This document shows, piece after piece, positions 1 through 7,792 of a stretch of 64,000 nucleotides of DNA. A program made the position numbers and the translations under genes. Source of the DNA: Endozoicomonas euniceicola (GTDB lineage Bacteria > Pseudomonadota > Gammaproteobacteria > Pseudomonadales > Endozoicomonadaceae); NCBI RefSeq assembly GCF_025562755.1, contig NZ_CP103300.1, positions 3,969,001 through 4,033,000 on the forward strand. The letters are read 5' to 3'. How positions within the stretch are numbered: the stretch's first letter is position 1; every line of letters starts with the position of its first letter. Below the pieces are notes generated by a model that saw only the letters and a program-made list of their open reading frames with translations, was not told where the DNA came from and did no database searches.

Positions 1-455
1 TCTGCGGGTGCGTAGCGAAGAAGCTTTTCCCGGAGCAAACTCAGTGTGCCATTGATAATCTGCTCCGATATATTCAACACACTGCCTTGCAGCAACCGGT
101 TCTGATCAAGACGGGTAGATACCAGCGCCCGACTGTTATCCAGCATCTGAACAGACACACCGGAACGATCCATATGCTGCAACGCTTTTTTACTGAGTCC
201 GGACTGATCAACCGTTACGACTGAGAAAGGAATAGCAACGCGGTAAGCCCACTCATCCAGCCACGCCTGACGTTCCTGCTCGGGCAATTCCTGCAGACTC
301 TCTGACACCAGCCGGAACGTGCCCCGAACCATATCTTCCCGGTACTCACCCAGACGATGGTCATTGATCAGCGTCACTGAGATGCCAGACAGCACAGCCA
401 CCAGCACCAGCGTGAAAAGAAGCCCGCCATATATTCGGAGAAAAATACTACTCAC
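1..455 (-). CDS. Sensor histidine kinase, N-terminal part (RstB-like), cut by window edge
   Basis: Only the first 151 codons are inside the window; the C-terminus with the HAMP, dimerisation and ATPase domains lies to the left. The gene reads from a GTG at 453-455 (MSSIFLRIYGGLLF...). Residues about 5-28 form one hydrophobic membrane segment, followed by a periplasmic sensor region containing ELPEQERQAW. This resembles RstB of E. coli, which also has a short sensor loop with an EIPP-type stretch. It lies 59 bp downstream of an RstA-like response regulator on the same strand, so the two probably form one operon and a cognate pair. No ligand can be inferred. The kinase identity rests on context and N-terminal layout, because no catalytic motif is visible. 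Confidence 0.75.
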   Translation of the reverse strand, partial: MSSIFLRIYGGLLFTLVLVAVLSGISVTLINDHRLGEYREDMVRGTFRLVSESLQELPEQERQAWLDEWAYRVAIPFSVVTVDQSGLSKKALQHMDRSGVSVQMLDNSRALVSTRLDQNRLLQGSVLNISEQIINGTLSLLREKLLRYAPA

Positions 456-514
456 AAATCTAACCTGTTAGCGCCATGGGCCTGACGGGCACGATTCCCG
501 GCCAGGCATCTGAC

Positions 515-1228
515 TCAATCACTTTTTACAAACAGATAGCCTTTGCTGCGCACTGTTTTGATAAGGCGGGGATGCATCGGGTCATCGCCAATTTTGGGAC
601 GAATTCTGGATACCCGAACATCAATGGACCGGTCCTGACCGTCGTATTCGATACCACGCAGCTGGGCAAAAATCTCTTCCCGGCTCAGAACCCGCCCTGC
701 ATTGGAGCAGAGTAGCCACAAAAGGTCGAACTCGGCACTGGTCAGCTCAATACTGGCCTGATTCAGCCAGGCTTCGCGCATAGCGTTATCGACAACCAGC
801 GGGCCAAATGTCAGACGACTGACGGCCTGTTCCTGTTCTTCTTCCACCGGTGCAACCGCCCGGCGCAGCAAAGCCCGGATGCGAGCCAGCAAAACCCTGG
901 GACGAACCGGCTTGGCCACATAGTCGTCAGCCCCCATTTCCAGCCCCAGAACTTCGTCAAGGTCTTCAGCCCGTGCCGTCAGCATCAGAATCTGGCCGTG
1001 ATACTGTCCCCGAACCCGGCGACAGATGGAAATACCATCCTCTCCGGGCAGCATCAGGTCCAGCACCACCAGGTCCGGGCGTTCCTGTAGAATACGTTCG
1101 ACCGCCTTGCCACCATCGCCTTCCACAGTGACCTGCAGGCCATTGTTCTGAAGATAATCCCTGGTCAGGGTCGCCAGCCGCTCATCGTCCTCAACGATCA
1201 GTATTCGACCTGTCTCTGTATTTTCCAC
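515..1228 (-). CDS. OmpR/PhoB-family response regulator, RstA-like
   Basis: A cytoplasmic DNA-binding response regulator of about 237 residues (E. coli RstA is 239). The receiver domain shows the acidic pair in VEDDE, the phosphoacceptor Asp in LVVLDLMLPG, the Thr in LTARAED and the Lys in YVAKPVRP. The C-terminal half is a winged helix of the OmpR type (LTSAEFDLLWLL, SREEIF, DVRVSRIRPKIGDD, VRSKGYLF). The reading frame is open to a TTG at 1261, but the GTG at 1226-1228 is preferred because a GGA lies 9 bases upstream and the receiver begins right after it. It is followed by its probable kinase gene and diverges from nrdA. Confidence 0.9.
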   Translation of the reverse strand: MENTETGRILIVEDDERLATLTRDYLQNNGLQVTVEGDGGKAVERILQERPDLVVLDLMLPGEDGISICRRVRGQYHGQILMLTARAEDLDEVLGLEMGADDYVAKPVRPRVLLARIRALLRRAVAPVEEEQEQAVSRLTFGPLVVDNAMREAWLNQASIELTSAEFDLLWLLCSNAGRVLSREEIFAQLRGIEYDGQDRSIDVRVSRIRPKIGDDPMHPRLIKTVRSKGYLFVKSD

Positions 1229-1421
1229 AACCAAATTTCCAGCGTATGAATTATTGTGCAAGATACTACTACACCCCCGCGCCAGAATCCTGCCTCTTAA
1301 GCAGTTACAGCGGCGGCTTATTCCAGTATCACTACCCGTTCGACACTCAATGGATAAAAACAGTTCAGGGCAAAGGCATTTTTTTCACGGCAAAATCCGC
1401 GCAAATCCGTTAAAATCTCAA

Positions 1422-1437
1422 ACACTATATATTGTGG
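1422..1437. promoter_or_regulatory. Single NrdR-box-like palindrome
   Basis: ACACTATATATTGTGG matches the NrdR box consensus acaCwAtATaTwGtgt at 15 of 16 positions. NrdR is the ATP/dATP-sensing repressor of ribonucleotide reductase genes. No partner box is visible 31 bp to either side, which is unusual because NrdR sites normally occur in phased pairs. It lies about 240 bp upstream of the pair near the promoter. Confidence 0.55.
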
Positions 1438-1628
1438 TTGGTGAAAGTCGCATAACTGTCGGAATTAGGAAAAATCAATAGTATTTTTCTTATTTATAAT
1501 CCATATTATATTTCTTTTTATTATAAAAAAAATTGGGTCTCAACTACGACCTGTTGAATACTGCTTGAGTGCGATAAGAAAGATAAACTGCCAGTTTGCA
1601 AACACTAACATGAAAATAAATTCACAGG

Positions 1629-1637
1629 TTATCCACT
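1629..1637 (+). promoter_or_regulatory. DnaA-box-like site upstream of nrdA
   Basis: TTATCCACT differs from the consensus TTATNCACA only at the last base. DnaA is known to regulate nrdAB in E. coli through boxes upstream of the promoter. A weaker match (TTATCCCAA) follows at 1666-1674. A single 9-mer match carries limited weight. Confidence 0.35.
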
Positions 1638-1659
1638 GCATTTCCACGACACTGTCAAC

Positions 1660-1688
1660 TTGAACTTATCCCAATACCGCATTATCTT
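1660..1688 (+). promoter_or_regulatory. Candidate nrdA promoter
   Basis: TTGAAC (1660-1665) and TATCTT (1683-1688) are separated by 17 bp; each hexamer matches 4 of 6 consensus positions. The -10 overlaps the first NrdR-like box, as expected for a repressed promoter. It implies an untranslated leader of about 340 nt. Confidence 0.4.
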
Positions 1689-1723
1689 GTGTATATAAAC
1701 AAGACGTACACAACATGTTGTAT
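1677..1723. promoter_or_regulatory. Phased pair of NrdR-box-like sites
   Basis: Box 1 is CCGCATTATCTTGTGT (1677-1692) and box 2 is ACACAACATGTTGTAT (1708-1723). Their starts are exactly 31 bp apart, about three helical turns, which is the arrangement known for NrdR operators. Each keeps the core C....A..T..G with most flanking positions. Position upstream of nrdA fits regulation by dNTP demand. Confidence 0.6.
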
Positions 1724-2038
1724 ACATCGTGTTCAGCACCCCACAAGATGTTATGACTGTACCGCTGACTGCGAGTACCCAAAAGCACAGATTATGGCGC
1801 TGTAAGAATGCTAAATATCAGGGAAGAATGCTTAAAGGCTCTCGGATAACCATCAGTCAGGGCTTACTTTCTAAGATACATGTTGCAGTTGATCCTGATT
1901 TTTTATCGATCCGGGTTATAAGTACACAATCAGCATCTCCCATTAGCTTTCTGGTTTCTGCCTCCTGAGAAAGATGCAGTCGACTGGCTTCGTGTCGACA
2001 ACGAAAACACAATATATTGATTTACAGGTAAGGGTTGA

Positions 2039-4309
2039 ATGAACAAAAATATCCTGGTCACCAAGCGAAACGGCGACAAGGAGCAGCTGGATCTGGACAA
2101 GATTCACAAGGTGATCGCCTGGGCTGCTGAAGGATTAAACAATGTTTCTGTCTCAGAAGTAGAGCTGAAGTCACATATACAGTTCTACGACGCCATCCAG
2201 ACCACGGATATCCATGAAACCCTGATTAAATCGGCTGCTGACCTGATCTCAGAGCAAGCACCTGATTATCAGTACCTGGCAGCCAGGCTGGCGATTTTTC
2301 ATCTCCGTAAAAAAGCCTACGGTCAGTTTGAGCCTCCGGCACTGTGCAGCCATGTCCAGAAGCTTTGCGAAGCCAAAAAATACGACATTCACCTCTTAAC
2401 AGACTACAGTGAAGCTGAATTCAGCCAGATGGACAGCTTCATAGATCATCAGCGCGACATGAACTTCAGTTATGCAGCGGTTAAACAGCTGGAAGGCAAA
2501 TACCTGGTTCAGAACCGTGTCACCGGCACCTACTACGAAAGCCCGCAAATGCTCTATATGCTGATCGGAGCCTGCCTGTTTTCCAGCTATCCAAAAGCAA
2601 CCCGAATTGACTACATTCGTCGTTTTTATGATGCGGTGTCTACTTTCAAGCTGTCTCTGCCGACGCCGATCATGGCGGGGGTCAGAACCCCCACACGGCA
2701 GTTCAGTTCCTGTGTCCTGATTGAGTGCGGCGACTCTCTGGATTCCATCAACGCCACCTCCAGCGCCATTGTAAAATACGTCAGCCAGCGGGCAGGCATT
2801 GGCATTAACGCCGGAGGAATTCGTGCCATTGGCAGCCCGATCCGTAACGGCGAAGCCTTTCACACCGGCTGCATCCCTTTCTACAAGCACTTTCAGACTG
2901 CTGTAAAATCCTGCTCCCAGGGCGGCGTCAGGGGCGGAGCTGCCACTCTGTTTTACCCGCTCTGGCACTACGAAGTGGAAAACCTGCTGGTACTGAAAAA
3001 CAACCGCGGGGTCGAAGAAAACCGTGTACGGCACCTGGACTACGGCGTTCAGTTTAACCGCCTGATGTACCAGCGCCTGATTCAGGGGGGCAATATCACC
3101 CTGTTCTCCCCCAGCGATGTACCCGGTCTTTACGACGCCTTTTTCCAGGACCAGGAACAGTTTGAAGTCCTGTATGAACAGTATGAAAAAGACGACCGTA
3201 TTCGCAAAAAGACCCTGAAAGCCGTTGAGCTGTTCTCCCTGTTTGCCTCAGAGCGTGCCAGTACCGGTCGCATCTATCTGCAGAACGTTGACCACTGCAA
3301 CACTCACAGCCCCTTTGATCCTGCCGTAGCCCCTGTACGCCAGAGCAACCTCTGCCTGGAAATTGCCCTGCCCACCAAACCCTTGCAACATGTTATGGAT
3401 GAAGAAGGTGAAATTGCCCTGTGCACCCTGGCCGCCTTCAACCTTGGCAAGGTGGATCAGCTGGACGAACTGGAAGCGCTGGCCGACCTGCTGGTGCGGG
3501 CACTGGACAGCCTGCTGGACTACCAGGACTACCCGCTACCTGCCGCTTATAACGCCACCATGGGGCGTCGTCCATTGGGGGTGGGAGTGATCAACTTTGC
3601 CAACTATCTGGCAAAAAACAATGTGCGCTACTCCGACGGTTCTGCCAATGGCCTGACCCATAAAACCTTTGAAGCGATCCAGTATTATCTGTTGAAAGCC
3701 TCCAACCGGTTAGCCAGGGAACAGGGAACCTGCACCAAATTCCATGAAACCACTTACGCCAAAGGCATCCTGCCTGTCGATACCTACAAGCAGGATCTGA
3801 ACGCAGTCTGTCCGGAACCTCTGCACCTGGACTGGGAAACCCTGCGCAGCGAGATTCGTGAATACGGGCTGCGCAATTCCACCCTGACCGCCCTGATGCC
3901 CTCTGAAACATCATCCCAGATCAGTAATGCCACCAATGGTATAGAGCCCCCACGAGGCTATGTCAGCGTAAAAGCCAGCAAAGACGGGATTCTCAAGCAG
4001 GTCGTTCCGGACTATGAAGAACTCCGTGGACGTTACGAACTGCTCTGGGACATCGAAAGCAATGACGGTTATCTGCAACTGGTGGCTATTATGCAGAAGT
4101 TTGTGGATCAGACTATTTCAGCCAACACCAACTATGACCCGGCTCGTTTCGAAGGTGGCAAGGTGCCCGTCAAACTGTTGTTGAAAGACCTGTTAACCGC
4201 CTACAAACTGGGTGTAAAAACGCTTTACTACCACAACACCCGTGATGGCGCAGCGGACTCCCACGAAGAGGCCGACGACGGTTGTGCCGGTGGAGCCTGC
4301 AAGATTTAA
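2039..4309 (+). CDS. nrdA: Ribonucleoside-diphosphate reductase class Ia, alpha subunit
   Basis: Large catalytic subunit that reduces NDPs to dNDPs in the cytoplasm using the radical supplied by NrdB. At 756 residues it is close to E. coli NrdA (761). The N-terminal ATP-cone (VTKRNGDKEQLDLDKIHKVI, residues 7-26 onward) is the allosteric activity site. SSCVLIECGDSLDS holds one active-site Cys, and NLCLEIALPT carries the Asn-Cys-Glu radical site. The C-terminus ends CAGGACKI, the flexible tail with the redox pair that re-reduces the active site. The ATG has GGG 7 bases upstream. It is followed by nrdB after 59 bp and by the YfaE-type ferredoxin, the standard class Ia operon. Confidence 0.97.
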   Translation: MNKNILVTKRNGDKEQLDLDKIHKVIAWAAEGLNNVSVSEVELKSHIQFYDAIQTTDIHETLIKSAADLISEQAPDYQYLAARLAIFHLRKKAYGQFEPPALCSHVQKLCEAKKYDIHLLTDYSEAEFSQMDSFIDHQRDMNFSYAAVKQLEGKYLVQNRVTGTYYESPQMLYMLIGACLFSSYPKATRIDYIRRFYDAVSTFKLSLPTPIMAGVRTPTRQFSSCVLIECGDSLDSINATSSAIVKYVSQRAGIGINAGGIRAIGSPIRNGEAFHTGCIPFYKHFQTAVKSCSQGGVRGGAATLFYPLWHYEVENLLVLKNNRGVEENRVRHLDYGVQFNRLMYQRLIQGGNITLFSPSDVPGLYDAFFQDQEQFEVLYEQYEKDDRIRKKTLKAVELFSLFASERASTGRIYLQNVDHCNTHSPFDPAVAPVRQSNLCLEIALPTKPLQHVMDEEGEIALCTLAAFNLGKVDQLDELEALADLLVRALDSLLDYQDYPLPAAYNATMGRRPLGVGVINFANYLAKNNVRYSDGSANGLTHKTFEAIQYYLLKASNRLAREQGTCTKFHETTYAKGILPVDTYKQDLNAVCPEPLHLDWETLRSEIREYGLRNSTLTALMPSETSSQISNATNGIEPPRGYVSVKASKDGILKQVVPDYEELRGRYELLWDIESNDGYLQLVAIMQKFVDQTISANTNYDPARFEGGKVPVKLLLKDLLTAYKLGVKTLYYHNTRDGAADSHEEADDGCAGGACKI

Positions 4310-4368
4310 CAACCCTTCAACTCAACCCAGTCGTGGTCGCTGCGGCGACCCGGATAGACACAAATACT

Positions 4369-5499
4369 ATGAGCTACACCACTTTCAACCAGGAACTGTT
4401 CAATGCCACCGAAGAACCCATGTTTTTTGGTCGCAATGTTAACGTTTCCCGCTACGACGTACAAAAACACCCTGTCTTCGAAAAGCTGATTGAAAAACAG
4501 TTATCGTTTTTCTGGCGACCTGAAGAGGTGGACCTGTCAACAGACCGCAGCGATTTCGCAGCTCTGCCAGAACATGAAAAGCATATTTTTCTGAGCAACC
4601 TGAAGTATCAAACCCTGCTGGACTCGATTCAGGGACGCTCCCCCAATGTCGCCCTGTTGCCGATTGTCTCCCTGCCAGAACTGGAAACCTGGCTTGAGAC
4701 CTGGGCTTTCAGCGAAACCATCCACTCGCGTTCGTACACCCACATTATCCGCAATATCCTGCCGGAGCCTTCAGCCGTATTCGATGATATTGTCACCAAC
4801 AGCGCTATTGTTCAGCGGGCTTCCGACATCACCCGTTATTACGACGACCTGATTGAAGGCATCAACCAGTACAACGTGCTGGGAGAAGGTGAGCACCAGG
4901 TGAATGGCAAAACAGTCCACGTGTCGATCACCGACCTGAAACGTCGACTTTACCTGACGGTGGTGTCCATCAACGTGCTGGAAGCCATTCGCTTCTATGT
5001 CAGCTTCGCTTGCAGCTTTGCCTTTGCCGAACGTTCCACCATGGAGGGCAACGCCAAGATCATTAAACTGATCGCCCGTGATGAAGCCCTGCACCTGACG
5101 GGGACCCAGCACATGCTGCAGATTATGGCGGAAGGTAAGGATGATCCGGAAATGGCTCATATCGCCACGTCACTGCATAGCGAAGCCAGAGAGATATTTA
5201 TTGAAGCCGCAAAGCAGGAAAAAGAGTGGGCTGAATATCTGTTCCAGGACGGTTCAATGATTGGCCTGAACAAGGATATTCTCAGCCAGTACGTGGAATA
5301 CATTACCAACCAGCGCATGGCCGCCATCGGCATGGAACCGGCCTTTGCACCGATCCAGAACCCTCTGCCATGGATGAACAGCTGGCTGAACAGCGACAAT
5401 GTGCAGGTAGCGCCGCAGGAAGTTGAAGTCAGCTCTTACCTGGTGGGGCAGATAGACAGCGAAGTGGGGTCGGAAGATTTCAGTAACTTTTCACTGTAG
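4369..5499 (+). CDS. nrdB: Ribonucleoside-diphosphate reductase class Ia, beta subunit
   Basis: Diiron-tyrosyl radical subunit partnering NrdA. The start is the ATG giving MSYTTFNQE, matching the E. coli N-terminus and giving 376 residues, the same length as E. coli NrdB; the frame is open further upstream but that part overlaps nrdA. The iron-ligand and radical region WAFSETIHSRSYTHII contains the Glu, His and Tyr of the cofactor site, and IARDEALHLTGTQHML contains the second Glu/His ligand set. The C-terminal tail (SSYLVGQIDSEVGSEDFSNF) is the peptide that docks onto NrdA. Co-transcribed with nrdA and yfaE. Confidence 0.97.
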   Translation: MSYTTFNQELFNATEEPMFFGRNVNVSRYDVQKHPVFEKLIEKQLSFFWRPEEVDLSTDRSDFAALPEHEKHIFLSNLKYQTLLDSIQGRSPNVALLPIVSLPELETWLETWAFSETIHSRSYTHIIRNILPEPSAVFDDIVTNSAIVQRASDITRYYDDLIEGINQYNVLGEGEHQVNGKTVHVSITDLKRRLYLTVVSINVLEAIRFYVSFACSFAFAERSTMEGNAKIIKLIARDEALHLTGTQHMLQIMAEGKDDPEMAHIATSLHSEAREIFIEAAKQEKEWAEYLFQDGSMIGLNKDILSQYVEYITNQRMAAIGMEPAFAPIQNPLPWMNSWLNSDNVQVAPQEVEVSSYLVGQIDSEVGSEDFSNFSL

Positions 5500-5557
5500 C
5501 GTCCTCTTACTGAAACGCTATAGCCATAATCGACTAACAGACGACAGGAGACTTCCG

Positions 5558-5839
5558 TTGGCCAATATCATCAAGATTATGGAAGGGTTCAGCTTTATTC
5601 CCAGAAGTGAGCTGAACCTGCTGGAAGCCCTGGAGTCTCAGAAGGTTAATGTCGATTACCAGTGTCGTGAAGGCTTTTGTGGCAGCTGTCAGGTACAGCT
5701 GCTCGAAGGCGAGGTGGAATACACCAGCGAACCCATCGCCTTTATACCAGAGGGTAGAATTCTGCCCTGTTGCTGCAACGCCAAAAGCGACCTGACCATC
5801 GAGATTCCCGGAGGGTGTCATTTAAAGAAAACTGAATAA
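5558..5839 (+). CDS. yfaE: 2Fe-2S ferredoxin YfaE, NrdB cofactor maintenance
   Basis: A 93-residue plant-type ferredoxin. The cluster motif CREGFCGSC plus the later Cys in LPCCC is present. In E. coli YfaE supplies electrons for assembly and repair of the diferric-tyrosyl cofactor of NrdB, and the gene lies directly after nrdB as here. The start is a TTG with AGGAG 7 bases upstream; no better ATG exists before the conserved region (an internal ATG at codon 8 has no ribosome site). Third gene of the nrd operon. Confidence 0.92.
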   Translation: MANIIKIMEGFSFIPRSELNLLEALESQKVNVDYQCREGFCGSCQVQLLEGEVEYTSEPIAFIPEGRILPCCCNAKSDLTIEIPGGCHLKKTE

Positions 5840-5894
5840 TATACATTTGAAAGCGAAGTATAGAGTCAGAAAAAAGTGCGAGAAGGAGGTGGCT

Positions 5895-6389
5895 ATGTAC
5901 GCCCCTGCTGTAGATGAAAGATTTCATAAATTGAGGCAAATAACTGCATTAAAGCTGCATGGTCAGCCACATCCGCCGGGCAATGCTAACAGTGTCTTTT
6001 TATTAGAGAAAACTGGCAGGCGTTACTATCTGATGCCAGCTCCTTTTTTCCCGAATAACATCAATATAAGCGTGCCGGAACTTTTTGATGGCTATTATTT
6101 GTACGTCATTCTGGCTGACCACCCCCAACAGGTCATGATAGGGCCTGATGTAACAAACGAGCAGTTTAGTGAAGAACAGACTATCGGCGGACACTCATCC
6201 ATCTCTATGGGCGGTGATGTGTTATATGCCGGTGTATTAGATTTTCTTCACAGAGAACTCATTATGTGGAACAACGCTTCAGGGCATTACCTCCCCAGCG
6301 CCGCATCACGTTTCACGCAACTCACTCCCAATGTGAAACGATTACTGCCCGAAGCCTTGTTTTGTGATGGCAGCTCATGGCTACCTTAA
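5895..6389 (+). CDS. Small protein of unknown function with a WNN.SGHYLPS motif
   Basis: 164 residues from an ATG preceded by an excellent ribosome site (AAGGAGGT, spacing 4). A TTG frame opens further upstream but lacks such a site. No signal peptide or membrane segment is seen. The C-terminal half reads GGDVLYAGVLDFLHRELIMW followed by WNNASGHYLPS. I recall a similar G.L.F....L..WNN.SGHY.P pattern from uncharacterised, probably exported or effector-like proteins of proteobacteria, but cannot name the family. It begins 55 bp after yfaE and may be read through from the nrd operon, though the strong independent ribosome site suggests its own translation control. No function is proposed. Confidence 0.7.
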   Translation: MYAPAVDERFHKLRQITALKLHGQPHPPGNANSVFLLEKTGRRYYLMPAPFFPNNINISVPELFDGYYLYVILADHPQQVMIGPDVTNEQFSEEQTIGGHSSISMGGDVLYAGVLDFLHRELIMWNNASGHYLPSAASRFTQLTPNVKRLLPEALFCDGSSWLP

Positions 6390-6582
6390 TTATCGCCCCT
6401 CCAACTGAAATGGCATGAAGCTCACCGTCCGGCTTCTGCCCAGTCATAGCAAAGAAACGTAAGCAGGCGTATTAACTATTATTGGCTGCTAGCTGGCAAC
6501 CACCCTGAATTTCGATTCACTGAAACCCTTCAATAATCGGGGAGTTGCCTGCCTCATAGAGGGTTTCAATAAACCTGCTATA

Positions 6583-7542
6583 TTGTCGAAAACAAAAATA
6601 CCTGAAACCAAGAGGATCATAATCCTGTTTTCCAGATTACTACCTTTATGGGCGCTATGCGGTCTGATCGCTGGCTATTACTTCAGCTCTGCCATTGCCC
6701 CTTATAAACCCACCATGCCTCTCCTCTTAGCCATTATCATGCTTGCCATGGGGCTGACCTTGACGATAGCTGACCTGCGCGAGGCGTTAACTGATGTACG
6801 TCCGCTGGTTATGGGTGTTTGTCTGCAATTTATCCTGATGCCTCTTCTGGCCTACATCATCAGCATGAACTTCTCACTTCCCCGGGAACTGCTGGTGGGA
6901 ATGATACTGGTAGGTACTGCACCCGGCGGGACAGCCTCCAATGTGCTTGCCTATCTGGCAGGAGGGCGGATTGCACTGTCGATCGGCATGACAACGCTGT
7001 CAACATTACTGGCTGTTGCCATGATGCCATTACTGAGTTCTTTGTACTTAAGTACCGTAGTTGAGGTTGATAAGGTCGGTATGCTGCTCAGCATTCTGAA
7101 AATCATTATTCTTCCAGTGGTCGTAGGAGTGCTTCTTAATTATTTCTGTCCACGGCAGGTCAGTCGTATTAAACCCTGCCTGCCCTCTGTTGCCGTTGCC
7201 GCCATCAGTTGCGTCATTGCCCTGGTGGTTGCGCTGAATGTAGACACGCTGGCCACGGTTTCTGTCGCGGTGGTTCTGGCGGTTCTTCTGCATAACATCC
7301 TGGGGCTGGTGTCAGGGTACTTTTTTGCCAGGCTGTGTGGAATGGATAGGCCCACCGCCCGTACTGTTGCTATAGAAGTTGGTACACAAAACACAGGGCT
7401 GGCAGTCGCCCTGGCTTTCAAGCACTTCACGGTTCTGGCGGCCCTGCCCGGAGCCGTATTCAGCGTAACCCAGAATTTACTGGGTGCCTGGCTGGCCAGT
7501 TACTGGTCCGGAAAACCACCGGCAGAAACAGAAAAAAACTGA
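6583..7542 (+). CDS. Bile acid:sodium symporter (BASS) family transporter
   Basis: An inner-membrane protein of about 319 residues with nine to ten hydrophobic segments. Family signatures include the early MLAMGLTLTIADLREAL region, GTAPGGTASNVLAYLAGG (the crossover motif that forms part of the sodium site) and EVGTQNTGLAVALA near the end. BASS members move organic acids such as pantothenate, pyruvate or bile acids with sodium; the substrate cannot be told. The only start before the first membrane segment is a TTG at 6583, and its ribosome site is poor (GAGGG about 20 bases upstream), so the exact start is uncertain. No operon partner. Confidence 0.88.
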   Translation: MSKTKIPETKRIIILFSRLLPLWALCGLIAGYYFSSAIAPYKPTMPLLLAIIMLAMGLTLTIADLREALTDVRPLVMGVCLQFILMPLLAYIISMNFSLPRELLVGMILVGTAPGGTASNVLAYLAGGRIALSIGMTTLSTLLAVAMMPLLSSLYLSTVVEVDKVGMLLSILKIIILPVVVGVLLNYFCPRQVSRIKPCLPSVAVAAISCVIALVVALNVDTLATVSVAVVLAVLLHNILGLVSGYFFARLCGMDRPTARTVAIEVGTQNTGLAVALAFKHFTVLAALPGAVFSVTQNLLGAWLASYWSGKPPAETEKN

Positions 7543-7550
7543 ATATTGGC

Positions 7551-7578
7551 TTGACCAGCCAGCTTTTATACGTAAAAT
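7551..7578 (+). promoter_or_regulatory. Promoter of pyrBI
   Basis: TTGACC (7551-7556), 16-bp spacer, TAAAAT (7573-7578): two good hexamers at near-optimal spacing, directly upstream of the leader peptide and attenuator. Transcription should begin near 7585. Confidence 0.65.
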
Positions 7579-7656
7579 GTCGTTCAATTTGCTAAGCTGT
7601 TTATCAGCGGCTTGCAGGACGAACGGCTACTTCCGAGGCTAAGAAAACCCGTGTTT

Positions 7657-7731
7657 ATGTTAGTCACAGTAAAGCGTGAAGCACTGGCTCCGACTCCCTA
7701 TGCCAACCGTCGTCGATTTCCCGTTTTTTAA
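7657..7731 (+). CDS. Putative pyrBI leader peptide
   Basis: An ATG opens a 24-codon frame ending ...RRRFPVF, with its TAA overlapping the first bases of the attenuator stem. Its last codons lie on a U-rich tract (TTTCCCGTTTTTT). In E. coli pyrBI, RNA polymerase pauses on a U-rich tract when UTP is low so that the ribosome on the leader closes up and blocks the terminator; the geometry here fits the same mechanism. The ribosome site is weak. A second frame starting at GTG 7676 overlaps this leader and runs without a stop into pyrB. Confidence 0.55.
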   Translation: MLVTVKREALAPTPYANRRRFPVF

Positions 7732-7759
7732 AAGCCCCTTTTATAAGGGGCTTTTTTTT
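7730..7759 (+). terminator. Intrinsic attenuator before pyrB
   Basis: A perfect 11-bp stem, AAAAGCCCCTT (7730-7740) and AAGGGGCTTTT (7745-7755) with a TTAT loop, is followed by an uninterrupted T-run to 7759. It lies 34 bp before the pyrB ATG and directly after the leader peptide, so it is a transcription attenuator sensing UTP availability rather than a gene-end terminator. Confidence 0.85.
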
Positions 7760-7792
7760 GGTTTAAAAACCCACACAGACAGGTGTTTATTA

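Larger units (their letters stand above)
1229..2038. other. 810-bp control region between the response regulator and nrdA
   Basis: No convincing gene is seen here. It holds three NrdR-box-like palindromes, a candidate promoter and a DnaA-box-like site (listed separately), plus a very AT-rich stretch at about 1480-1540. A short open frame at 1729-1968 starts with GTG, has no ribosome site and no recognisable composition, so it is treated as part of a long nrdA leader. Confidence 0.6.

Noticed and set aside
1729..1968. 79-codon frame upstream of nrdA
   Set aside because: GTG start without ribosome site, no recognisable composition, and it lies within the probable nrdA leader.
2396..3034. 212-codon frame antisense to nrdA
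   Set aside because: Shadow of a strongly conserved coding region; no independent support.
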